Positions 1 to 5,491 of a stretch of 5,491 bases of DNA are shown here, piece by piece (position 1 is the stretch's first letter; every line of letters begins with the position of its first letter). The stretch spans positions 1-5,491 of the forward strand of contig JABGQJ010000537.1 in the NCBI GenBank assembly GCA_018648945.1. Direction: 5' to 3'. The stretch comes from Victivallales bacterium. Lineage in GTDB: Bacteria; Verrucomicrobiota; Lentisphaeria; Oligosphaerales; Lenti-02. Below the pieces are notes generated by a model, which was not told the DNA's origin, searched no databases, and was given only the letters and a program-made list of their open reading frames with translations. The position numbers and the translations under genes were made by a program.

Positions 1-1382
1 CCGCGCATGAGGGCGGAAGTGAAGGTCATGGGGCGGTTGGTGGCGATGTGCTCCGCATGAAGGGTGCCCTTGGCGCGAGATTCCCGCAGGTTGCTCGCAA
101 GTCGCCGTTCCATGGCTGCCACGATATCGTCCATGGAGGCAAAACGGGCCGGGTCGCCCTGGAGGAGCAGGTTGTTGAGCAGGGCAAGGTGCTGGACAGT
201 GCCGTTGGCGGCCGTGGCCGAGTCGGCGGAACGTCCGGGGATGCCCAGTTCGTTGCAGCCGATCACGCAGTAGTCCCAGGCATCTTCGACCCGGACTCCG
301 GCGCGGATGAAGCCCCCGGCGGTCGGGGCGTCGTGAATCAGCAGAGGCATGCTGCACCCTGCGGCCAGCATGGCCATGGCTTTCTCGCGCACGGTTTCGG
401 AGAGACCGTCATGCCAGCGCAGGAAGACGTGGGGATCGCCCACGCGGACCCGATTCCAGCCTTCCAGGAACGCAAGGGTGAGTTCGTTGGCACAGTCCCT
501 GCCGGTGTGGTCGGCACCGCCGATGGTGATGGCCTGGGTCTTGGAGCCACGGCCAAAGATGGAGTTGGCAGTGACCTTGAGCATGAACGCGCCAATGAGG
601 TCAGCGACGGCATTCAGGTTGAACGCACCCTTCACGAAGCGCCCCAACACGCGGTCGGGCAAGCCGATGGAGACGGACATGCTGTGCCCTTCCACGGTCA
701 GCGCGAGCTGGATCAAGGCGATGGCCTGGAGTCCCTCAAAAAGGTTGCGGGCGGGCTGTGCCGGGACGTGCCGACAGGCTTCGGCAACGCGCCAGTGGGC
801 CGCGCGGCGGCCCGGATCGGCCTCGGTTGCTGCCGCCCGTTCGGCGGCATCGGCGTAGCGATTTGCCCAGCGAATGATGCCTCGCAGCGAGATGCCCATC
901 GCCTTGCGGTAGGTCTGTTCCTCTTCGCTGCCTTGTGCACTCAAGCCTGACAGCTCGTCCAGGATGCTGTCCAGGCCGTGGTTGACTACCCGATCCAAGT
1001 CCACGGCCAGATGGCCGATGCCCGCCCCCCCCGCGCCATGCTCCGCCCAGAACTCGCGCAGATCCTCGGGGATGGCCCCATCCAGAATTCCGCGCACCGA
1101 TTCGTTTTCCAGTTCCACTTGGGGAGCGGTCCGGATGCCCGCCTCGGGTGCCAGCATCCACGCGCGGGGGCGGGAAGAGGTGTTGCCCGCGAAGATGGGA
1201 TTGGACTGCACATCGAGGACCATGTGGTCCAGCACGTGGGCAAGAACCCGCGCCTGGCGGAGGGCAGGGCGCTCGTGCTCGTGGATAGGCCAGGCTTCCG
1301 TGACCAGGCGCGCCCGGTCCAGGCAGACGGTATCTTCGGTGGCGAGGAGCTGATTGCGGATCTGGCGGACGAGGTGTCGCAT
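1..1382 (-). CDS. Glycyl radical enzyme (pyruvate formate-lyase superfamily), substrate unknown; C-terminus outside window
   Basis: The minus strand is open without a stop from 1460 to the left edge, giving about 460 residues from the ATG at 1382. The N-terminus matches the PFL-type domain: VCLDRARLVTEAW (residues 19-31), then PIFAGNTSSRPRAW (62-75), then VPAQPARNLFEGLQ and GHSMSVSIGLPDR (H233). R322-W-H324 follows, then GCNE with the presumed thiyl-radical Cys376 and Glu378. Family members abstract hydrogen from substrate through a cysteine thiyl radical generated by a C-terminal glycyl radical. The Cys-x-Glu arrangement is that of dehydratase/lyase members (choline trimethylamine-lyase, glycerol dehydratase type); pyruvate formate-lyase has two adjacent cysteines. 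Formate acetyltransferase is therefore unlikely, but the substrate cannot be read. The glycyl loop and any activating radical-SAM enzyme would lie left of the window. The enzyme is oxygen-sensitive, so an anaerobic host is expected. An upstream ATG at 1409 is possible; 1382 has the better ribosome binding site and family-like N-terminus. Confidence 0.9.
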   Translation of the reverse strand, partial: MRHLVRQIRNQLLATEDTVCLDRARLVTEAWPIHEHERPALRQARVLAHVLDHMVLDVQSNPIFAGNTSSRPRAWMLAPEAGIRTAPQVELENESVRGILDGAIPEDLREFWAEHGAGGAGIGHLAVDLDRVVNHGLDSILDELSGLSAQGSEEEQTYRKAMGISLRGIIRWANRYADAAERAAATEADPGRRAAHWRVAEACRHVPAQPARNLFEGLQAIALIQLALTVEGHSMSVSIGLPDRVLGRFVKGAFNLNAVADLIGAFMLKVTANSIFGRGSKTQAITIGGADHTGRDCANELTLAFLEGWNRVRVGDPHVFLRWHDGLSETVREKAMAMLAAGCSMPLLIHDAPTAGGFIRAGVRVEDAWDYCVIGCNELGIPGRSADSATAANGTVQHLALLNNLLLQGDPARFASMDDIVAAMERRLASNLRESRAKGTLHAEHIATNRPMTFTSALMR

Positions 1383-1390
1383 GGCGGTAT

Positions 1391-1395
1391 TCCCT
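1391..1395 (-). promoter_or_regulatory. Ribosome binding site deciding the glycyl radical enzyme start
   Basis: Read on the minus strand, AGGGA lies 8 nt before the ATG at 1382. The upstream in-frame ATG at 1409 has no purine-rich stretch at a suitable distance, which favours 1382. AGGAGA at 1460-1455 (minus) is too far from either ATG to serve and has no in-frame start codon behind it. Confidence 0.5.
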
Positions 1396-1511
1396 GGCGC
1401 ACGGGACATGATGGCTGATGTCTGGTACTGTAGTGGTTGGAGGAAAGTTGTGCGTCTCCTCTAAGAAGCCCCCGCCTTACCGCGTTAGAGCAATGAACCC
1501 ATCGCGCCAAC
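1396..1511. promoter_or_regulatory. Divergent intergenic region between glycyl radical enzyme and VIT/vWA gene
   Basis: The two genes are transcribed away from each other, so this short stretch should hold both promoters unless transcription starts inside the coding regions. I looked for -35/-10 pairs on both strands and found no convincing sigma-70-like match, and no clear operator palindrome. The call rests on gene layout alone. Confidence 0.3.
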
Positions 1512-1516
1512 GGAGG
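1512..1516 (+). promoter_or_regulatory. Shine-Dalgarno site of the VIT/vWA gene
   Basis: GGAGG, a strong Shine-Dalgarno core, ends 6 nt before the ATG at 1523. It sets the start there and excludes two upstream in-frame ATGs (1418 and 1493), which would place 35 or 10 residues ahead of an otherwise normal signal peptide. Confidence 0.85.
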
Positions 1517-1522
1517 TACATC

Positions 1523-1606
1523 ATGAAACCGACGCGACCCAGCCTCTCTGTCCGTTGTTCTGCTCTGCTTCTCCTCCTCACCCTCTGCGTTGGCACCTCG
1601 CTGGCC
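1523..1606 (+). other. Signal peptide, Sec type I or possible lipoprotein
   Basis: Residues 1-28 show a basic N-region (K2, R5, R11), a hydrophobic core rich in leucine (15-21) and a Ser-Leu-Ala end that fits signal peptidase I. Cys29 follows directly, so lipidation is possible, but Ser at -3 and Leu at -2 are a poor lipobox. Export is well supported; the anchoring mode is not. Confidence 0.75.
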
Positions 1607-3811
1607 TGTCGGATCATTCCGCCGCACTGGCCGCCCCATCCCCATCCGCCGTTCCCGCCGCGCCCGCGTCCCCGGCCGCAACCGGTGTTCATTCCCATGG
1701 AAACACGGCTGCACAAGGCGACCATCGACATCAAGAAGCATGTGGCGGATGTGCTGGTGGAAGCCACCTTCTATAACCCCAATCCCCGGCGGATCGAGGG
1801 AACCTATATCTTCCCCATCGGCCCCAAGGCGGCGGTCTCCTCATTCAACATGACCATCAACGGCAAGACCATGGAGGCCGAGCTGCTGGACGCGGGCAAG
1901 GCCCGCTCCATCTACGAGGGCATTGTCCGGCAACTGAAGGACCCGGCGCTTCTGGAGTATATGGACCAAGGGCTGCTCAGGGCACGGGTTTTCCCCATCG
2001 AGCCCCATTCCGAGGTGAAGGTGCGGCTGAGTTACGAGTGCGCGTTGGACTACGACAGCGGCCTGTCCCGCTTTGCCTATCCGTTGCTCTCGGCTCGTCC
2101 CGGGGGGAACAAGCCCGTGCGGCAGGTGCAGATCGAGGTGAAGGTGCGAGCCGATTCCGCAGTCACCAGTCTCTTTGTCCCCGGCTTCAAGGTGGAGACC
2201 AAGCGCGAGGGCAAGACCGCCACCGCCCGCTTCGAGGCCAAGGACTTCACCCCGGACAAGGACTTCGAGATCATCTTCGGCCAGGCCAAGCGCCCGGTGG
2301 GCGTTGACTTCATGACCTACCGCAAGGGTGACGAGGGTTACTTCCTGATGGCCATCGCTCCCGACAGCGAGTTGCAGACCCAGGAACTGGGGGCCAAGGA
2401 TATCACTTTCGTGGTGGATACGTCCGGCAGCATGATGGGCGAGAAGATCCGGCAGGCCCAGGCGGCGTTGAGGTTCTGCGTGCAGGCGCTGAACAAGAAG
2501 GACCGGTTCAACATCGTCAGCTTCTCCACGGACGTCGATCCGTTTGCGGCCAGTCCCGTCCTGGCCGATGCCAAGGGCCGGGAAAAGGCACTGGAGTTCG
2601 TGGATGGCCTGCGCGCCATGGGCGGCACGGCCATAGATGCGGCTCTGGAGTTCACCCTCAAACAGCCAACCGCCGAGGATCGGGTGAGCATCGTCGTCTT
2701 CCTCACCGACGGCCTGCCCACCGTGGGCGAGACGGATGTGAAGGCGATTCTGGCTCGGGCGGGAAAGAGCGCCGGGGCCCGGCGCGTGTTCTCTTTTGGC
2801 GTTGGCTATGACGTGAACACGCGGTTGCTGGATGGCCTCTCGGGCAAGACGCGGGGGTACGCCAGTTACGTGCGCCCCAACGAGAACCTGGAACTGGCGC
2901 TTTCCGGCTTCTACGGCAAGATCGCCTACCCCGTGTTGACCGACCTCAAGCTGGATACAGATGGCGTGCGTTTGAGCAGGATGCACCCCAACCCCTTGCC
3001 CGACCTGTTCAAGGGGGCGGAGATCCTGGTCACCGGCACGGTAAAGACGCGCGGCAAGCACGAAATGAAGCTCTCCGGGGCGGTGGGCAAGAACCGGGAG
3101 ACCTTCCAGTTCAAGACGGATCTGGATGGCAGCATGCGCAATTCCTTCATTCCCCGTATGTGGGCAGCGTCCCGCGTTGCCTATCTTCAGGAGCAGATTG
3201 CCCTGCATGGCAAGAATGCGGAGCTGGTGGACGAGGTCAAGCGCCTGGGGCGCGAGTTCGGGATTCTGACCCAGTTCACCTCCTTCCTGATTGTGGAGGA
3301 GGGCGTGGCGCAGGATCGCTTGCGTGAGGCCCGGCGGGCCTTTGGCGCGGCGACGAAGAAGGCCGGCGAGGCCCAGAGTGGGCGCCGGGCGGTGGAGAAC
3401 TCCATCCGTGCCAGCAAGGCAAGACATCCCGCTGCCATGGACGGCGGCATGGGTGGCGCCATGGGCGGTGGCATGGCCGCGCCTGCCGTAGCGCGGGAGA
3501 TGGCGGAGGACAAGGACTTCAACGCTGCCTTCCGGGTGGCGGGGGTCCGGGTGCAGGATGTGAAGGACCTAGTCCGGCAAGTGGACGACAAGACCTTCTA
3601 CTACCGCCGGGCCGACGGGATCTGGTACGACTCGCTGATCGTCAAGGGGCAGTCGCCCCGGATCGACGAACGGGTCGAGGCGTGGTCGGACGAGTTCTTC
3701 GCCCTCTTGCGCAAGCACCCCGGCTTGCGCCGGTATGCCATGCTCAAGGCCGAGGTCGTCCTGCAACTCGATGGCAAGACCATCCGCATCGTCTTCCCGA
3801 AGGGGGAGTAG
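1523..3811 (+). CDS. Exported VIT and von Willebrand factor A domain protein
   Basis: This 762-residue protein has the order of inter-alpha-trypsin-inhibitor heavy-chain-like bacterial proteins. A signal peptide (1-28) precedes a Pro/His/Arg-rich linker (30-58) and a VIT domain (about 59-188, with FYNPNPRRIEGTYIFPIGP and the AKARSIYEGIV-like segment). A vWA domain (about 292-465) has a complete MIDAS: D299-T-S301-G-S303, T369 in GGTA and D396 in LTDG. A predicted helical stretch follows (about 541-595, IPRMWAASRVAYLQEQ to FGILTQFTSFLIVEE), then a Gly/Met-rich hinge (about 637-653) and a C-terminal region of about 105 residues. A metal-dependent, protein- or ligand-binding role in the envelope is expected; no enzymatic residues are seen. 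There is no C-terminal membrane helix, sortase motif or PEP-CTERM tag, so any anchoring is N-terminal. The partner is unknown. The gene diverges from the glycyl radical enzyme gene and precedes the oxidoreductase by 148 bp. Confidence 0.93.
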   Translation: MKPTRPSLSVRCSALLLLLTLCVGTSLACRIIPPHWPPHPHPPFPPRPRPRPQPVFIPMETRLHKATIDIKKHVADVLVEATFYNPNPRRIEGTYIFPIGPKAAVSSFNMTINGKTMEAELLDAGKARSIYEGIVRQLKDPALLEYMDQGLLRARVFPIEPHSEVKVRLSYECALDYDSGLSRFAYPLLSARPGGNKPVRQVQIEVKVRADSAVTSLFVPGFKVETKREGKTATARFEAKDFTPDKDFEIIFGQAKRPVGVDFMTYRKGDEGYFLMAIAPDSELQTQELGAKDITFVVDTSGSMMGEKIRQAQAALRFCVQALNKKDRFNIVSFSTDVDPFAASPVLADAKGREKALEFVDGLRAMGGTAIDAALEFTLKQPTAEDRVSIVVFLTDGLPTVGETDVKAILARAGKSAGARRVFSFGVGYDVNTRLLDGLSGKTRGYASYVRPNENLELALSGFYGKIAYPVLTDLKLDTDGVRLSRMHPNPLPDLFKGAEILVTGTVKTRGKHEMKLSGAVGKNRETFQFKTDLDGSMRNSFIPRMWAASRVAYLQEQIALHGKNAELVDEVKRLGREFGILTQFTSFLIVEEGVAQDRLREARRAFGAATKKAGEAQSGRRAVENSIRASKARHPAAMDGGMGGAMGGGMAAPAVAREMAEDKDFNAAFRVAGVRVQDVKDLVRQVDDKTFYYRRADGIWYDSLIVKGQSPRIDERVEAWSDEFFALLRKHPGLRRYAMLKAEVVLQLDGKTIRIVFPKGE

Positions 3812-3845
3812 GGGTCTTCCCTCTCCGTTCTGCGGCGGCCGACAT

Positions 3846-3862
3846 CACAAGCCAGGCTTGTG
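3846..3862. repeat. Perfect short palindrome (hairpin) downstream of VIT/vWA gene
   Basis: CACAAGCC, one A, then GGCTTGTG form an exact 8-bp inverted repeat around a single base; as RNA this gives a 7-bp stem with a 3-nt loop. It lies 35 nt after the stop codon. No U-run follows, so it is not a standard intrinsic terminator. It could be an RNA 3'-end or processing structure, a protein site, or a copy of a dispersed intergenic palindrome. Confidence 0.55.
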
Positions 3863-3900
3863 CCGCTATGGTACAGGCTCTCGCGATCAGGCAGCCCATT

Positions 3901-3915
3901 CCCCGCCTTCCGGGG
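3901..3915. repeat. Small GC hairpin upstream of oxidoreductase gene
   Basis: CCCCG, a 5-nt loop and CGGGG give a 5-bp all-GC stem 45 nt before the oxidoreductase start. Only a loose TGTTGG follows, so terminator function is weak at best. In GC-rich DNA such a stem can arise by chance. Confidence 0.3.
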
Positions 3916-3945
3916 TGTTGGCAATGTGGTAACCGGATGGAAGAC

Positions 3946-3950
3946 AAGGA
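3946..3950 (+). promoter_or_regulatory. Ribosome binding site of the oxidoreductase gene
   Basis: AAGGA ends 9 nt before the ATG at 3960. The match is modest, but the start is also fixed by the protein: the Rossmann strand begins at residue 5, as usual for this family, and nothing family-like lies upstream. Confidence 0.6.
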
Positions 3951-3959
3951 CAAGCGGCA

Positions 3960-5081
3960 ATGAAGAAGACCAAGGTTGGGATCGTTGGCTGTGGCATGAT
4001 CAGCGAGACCTACTTCAAGGCCTCGCAGAAGTTCCGGATGATCGAGGTGGTGGCGTGTTCGGACATCATCCCGGAACGAGCCCAGGCCAAGACCGAACTC
4101 CATGGCGTGCCGAGTATGAGCAATGACGAGCTGTTCGCCGTGCCCGACATCGAGATCGTCCTCAATCTGACGCCGCCGCAGGTCCATTCCCAGATTGCCA
4201 TGGATACCCTCAATGCTGGCAAGAATGCCTACTCGGAGAAGCCCTTCGGAGTGGATGCCGACGACGCGGCCAGAGTTCTTGCCTTGGGCGAGAGCAAAGG
4301 CCTGCGGGTGGGTTGTGCGCCGGACACGTTCCTCGGTGGCGGGCAGCAGACGGCACGGAAGGTCTTGGACGATGGCTGGATCGGCACGCCGCTCAGTGGC
4401 ACGGCGATGGTCATGGGGCGCGGCCCGGAAAAGTGGCCGCAGGCACCGTTCTTCTACGACTACGGCGCGGGGCCGATGCTGGATCTCGGACCGTATTACA
4501 TCACTGCACTCGTCAACTTGCTAGGGCCGGCCAAGAGCGTGACGGCGGTGACGACGAAGGGCTCCGAGTACCGAACCCTCGGCCCGGAGGTCGCCGAGCA
4601 GTACCGGGATCAGTACCAGCCGTTCGGCCGCTACCCGGTGACCGTCACCACCCATCTGACCGGGGTGGTGGAATTCCAGTGTGGCGCGGTCATCACCGTC
4701 ATCGCCAGTTTCGATGTCTACAAGCACGGGCACCAACCGATCGAAATCTACGGTTCGGAAGGCTCGATGCAGGTGCCGAATCCCAACACCTTCGGCGGCC
4801 CGGTTACCGTCTGCCGCAAGGGCGACAAGGAATGGCATGGGGTTCCGCTGAGCCACACCTATACGGACAACAGCCGCAGCATCGGCGCCGCCGACATGGC
4901 GGTTGCGTTGCGCAACGACCGTCCGCATCGAGTGAACGGGATGCTGGCCAACCATGTGCTTGACATCATGCTGTCGTTCGACAAGTCGAGCAAGGAAGGC
5001 CGGCGGGTGGAGCTGGGTACGACATGCGAGCGTCCGAAGCCTCTGCCATTGGGCCTGGAAGTCGGCGAACTCGACGACTGA
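3960..5081 (+). CDS. Gfo/Idh/MocA-family NAD(P)-dependent oxidoreductase
   Basis: The 373 residues give a full-length member of the glucose-fructose oxidoreductase / inositol dehydrogenase / MocA family. The N-terminal Rossmann fold (about 4-120) has KVGIVGCGMIS with the G10-C-G12 dinucleotide-binding turn and the conserved E93-K94-P95, whose lysine is the usual catalytic residue. The C-terminal alpha/beta domain (about 125-330) carries GPMLDLGPYYITALVNLLGP. In many relatives the D-x-G-x-H-x-x-D motif supplies a catalytic His; here D175 and G177 remain and Tyr179 stands at the His position, a variant I associate with one subfamily. No signal peptide is seen, so a cytoplasmic enzyme oxidising or reducing a sugar, polyol or derivative is likely. 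The substrate cannot be read from sequence. A 148-bp gap with hairpins separates it from the VIT/vWA gene, so it may have its own promoter; I found no convincing one. Confidence 0.93.
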   Translation: MKKTKVGIVGCGMISETYFKASQKFRMIEVVACSDIIPERAQAKTELHGVPSMSNDELFAVPDIEIVLNLTPPQVHSQIAMDTLNAGKNAYSEKPFGVDADDAARVLALGESKGLRVGCAPDTFLGGGQQTARKVLDDGWIGTPLSGTAMVMGRGPEKWPQAPFFYDYGAGPMLDLGPYYITALVNLLGPAKSVTAVTTKGSEYRTLGPEVAEQYRDQYQPFGRYPVTVTTHLTGVVEFQCGAVITVIASFDVYKHGHQPIEIYGSEGSMQVPNPNTFGGPVTVCRKGDKEWHGVPLSHTYTDNSRSIGAADMAVALRNDRPHRVNGMLANHVLDIMLSFDKSSKEGRRVELGTTCERPKPLPLGLEVGELDD

Positions 5082-5085
5082 GCGC

Positions 5086-5106
5086 GGGGAGGGGGAGGGG
5101 AAGGGG
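5086..5106 (+). other. Putative G-quadruplex motif just after the oxidoreductase stop
   Basis: Four runs of 4-5 guanines are separated by loops of 1, 1 and 2 adenines, starting 5 nt after the TGA. This fits the usual four-tract G-quadruplex rule with short loops, and the G-rich strand is the coding strand, so the structure could form in the mRNA 3' end as well as in DNA. A role in slowing polymerase or defining the 3' end is inference. Confidence 0.6.
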
Positions 5107-5110
5107 AATG

Positions 5111-5155
5111 GGAATGGTGGAATGATGGAATGATGGGGAAGATGGGGAAGATGGG
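5111..5155 (+). repeat. Purine-rich tandem array, left arm of composite repeat
   Basis: Consecutive units read GGAATGGT, GGAATGAT, GGAATGAT (8 nt each) and then GGGGAAGAT twice (9 nt each), followed by a partial GGG. The 8-mers are the reverse complement of the ATTCC-type units at 5204-5308. The period is not a multiple of three at first, and the short frames across it are repetitive, so it is not coding. Confidence 0.8.
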
Positions 5156-5166
5156 ATCCTGGACTG

Positions 5167-5202
5167 GTCCGATTCGTCCGATCCGACTGATTCGTCCGAT
5201 CC
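5167..5202 (+). repeat. Four tandem 9-mers in the spacer of the composite repeat
   Basis: The units are GTCCGATTC, GTCCGATCC, GACTGATTC and GTCCGATCC, which also gives two exact 14-nt direct repeats (5171-5184 and 5189-5202). The composition differs from the flanking ATTCC arrays, so this is a second, distinct repeat type inserted or grown between the arms. Confidence 0.8.
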
Positions 5203-5203
5203 C

Positions 5204-5308
5204 CCCATTCCATCATTCCCCCATTCCCCTATTCCACCATTCCACCTATCCCCTCCCGCCCCCATTCCATCATTCCACCATTCCCCTATTCCCCTATTCC
5301 ACTATTCC
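5204..5308 (+). repeat. Pyrimidine-rich 8-bp tandem array (ATTCC type)
   Basis: Thirteen 8-nt units run almost without interruption. Eleven end in ATTCC with a variable first triplet (CCC, ATC, CCT, ACC or ACT); units six and seven (ACCTATCC, CCTCCCGC plus one extra C) are degenerate. The order CCC-ATC recurs at units 1-2 and 8-9, suggesting duplication of a larger block. There is no CRISPR-like repeat/spacer alternation. The array overlaps the last codons of the minus-strand gene at the right edge. Confidence 0.88.
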
Positions 5309-5491
5309 CTCCTCCCCCGTACAGGCGTTGAATACGGGATCACCCGGCTTCGCGGACACCTTCTGAAGAAGGAGCGAGCGCACGGCGATGCCGAGCTCGC
5401 GACTGTCGCGGTTCTTGCCCCTGGTTAGCTCGACTGGCCGCCAAGCCTTGCAGCGGAGTTCCAGCACGCGTTCTTTGGCGGGGCTGGCGGG
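5294..5491 (-). CDS. C-terminal fragment of an unidentified protein; rest lies beyond the right edge
   Basis: On the minus strand a frame is open from the right edge to a TAG at 5296-5294, giving 65 residues. It reads as ordinary protein: ERVLELRCKAWRPVEL, then NRDSRELGIAVRSLLL, then a short tail. A W-x-P segment followed by D-x-R-E-L-G-I-x-V recalls a C-terminal beta-strand signature seen at the end of some large glycan-related bacterial proteins, but I cannot name the family. The final residues (about EEGIVE) are encoded by the pyrimidine-rich repeat, so the natural C-terminus appears altered or extended by repeat growth. The gene converges on the oxidoreductase, 212 bp stop to stop. No other frame here gives a better protein. 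Confidence 0.6.
   Translation of the reverse strand, partial: PASPAKERVLELRCKAWRPVELTRGKNRDSRELGIAVRSLLLQKVSAKPGDPVFNACTGEEGIVE

Larger units (their letters stand above)
5110..5285. repeat. Long-range inverted repeat, 23-nt perfect arms
   Basis: Positions 5110-5132 and 5263-5285 are exact reverse complements over 23 nt, with a 130-nt interior. A second, shorter pairing is possible with 5205-5222, so the purine array has alternative partners. Lying between convergent genes, it could fold in either transcript and act as a two-way 3'-end structure, or be a by-product of inverted arrays of one short unit. Confidence 0.85.

Noticed and set aside
48..950. 300-codon open frame on the plus strand.
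   Set aside because: It is exactly codon-register antisense to the glycyl radical enzyme, which carries recognisable family motifs; its translation has no family resemblance and no ribosome binding site.
978..1418. 146-codon plus-strand frame, same register as the one above.
   Set aside because: It is also the antisense shadow of the glycyl radical enzyme N-terminus; high GC content keeps the opposite strand free of stops.
986..1741. 251-codon minus-strand frame spanning the divergent intergenic region.
   Set aside because: It overlaps both well-supported genes in other frames and its translation is Arg/Ser/Pro-rich shadow sequence.
1841..3427. 528-codon open frame on the minus strand.
   Set aside because: It lies wholly opposite the VIT/vWA coding sequence, whose domains and metal site are intact; the translation is low-complexity and unlike any family I know.
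3812..3959. Intrinsic terminator or sigma-70 promoter between VIT/vWA and oxidoreductase genes.
   Set aside because: The two hairpins lack a U-run, and candidate boxes such as TTGGCA at 3919-3924 have no matching -10 at a proper distance from the start codon.
4521..5216. 231-codon minus-strand frame opposite the oxidoreductase 3' end and the repeats.
   Set aside because: Its first part is translated repeat (Pro/Phe/Ser runs) and the rest is antisense to conserved oxidoreductase motifs.
5204..5308. Possible CRISPR array.
   Set aside because: Units are 8 nt, contiguous and lack unique spacers, so this is a simple tandem repeat.
5130..5366. 78-codon plus-strand frame rich in Ile, Pro, Phe and His-Ser.
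   Set aside because: It is a direct translation of the ATTCC array and 9-mers with no independent coding signal.

Overview
The window is a GC-rich bacterial segment with long, clean coding frames. It holds four protein-coding genes, two of them cut by the window edges, plus one block of low-complexity intergenic repeats. The combination suggests an anaerobic or anaerobe-related bacterium with complex sugar or envelope metabolism. It contains a glycyl radical enzyme, a secreted VIT/von Willebrand A protein, a Gfo/Idh/MocA oxidoreductase and arrays of ATTCC-type intergenic repeats. This is compatible with the Lentisphaerae/Kiritimatiellae/Planctomycetes neighbourhood or with uncultured phyla such as Hydrogenedentes, but that assignment is inference; no taxonomic marker is present.

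Layout, left to right. (1) Positions 1-1382, minus strand: about 460 N-terminal residues of a glycyl radical enzyme (pyruvate formate-lyase superfamily), running off the left edge. The thiyl-radical cysteine motif Gly-Cys-Asn-Glu is inside the window; the glycyl radical loop is not. (2) Positions 1383-1522: a short divergent intergenic region that must carry the start signals of genes 1 and 3. (3) Positions 1523-3811, plus strand: a complete exported VIT + vWA protein of 762 residues. (4) Positions 3812-3959: an intergenic gap with a perfect 8-bp palindromic hairpin and a second small hairpin. (5) Positions 3960-5081, plus strand: a complete 373-residue Gfo/Idh/MocA-family NAD(P)-dependent oxidoreductase. 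(6) Positions 5082-5313: a composite repeat region made of a G-quadruplex-type run, a purine-rich 8/9-mer array, four 9-mers and a pyrimidine-rich 8-mer array, with 23-nt perfect inverted arms. (7) Positions 5294-5491, minus strand: the last 65 codons of an unidentified gene that enters from the right edge, its stop lying inside the repeat array.

Nothing in the window ties the genes into one pathway. The glycyl radical enzyme and the VIT/vWA gene are divergent. The oxidoreductase follows the VIT/vWA gene on the same strand, but after a 148-bp gap with hairpins, so co-transcription is uncertain. The right-edge gene converges on the oxidoreductase across the repeat block. The observations most worth following are the glycyl radical enzyme of unknown substrate, recognisable only as a partial minus-strand frame, and the structured repeat region between convergent genes.
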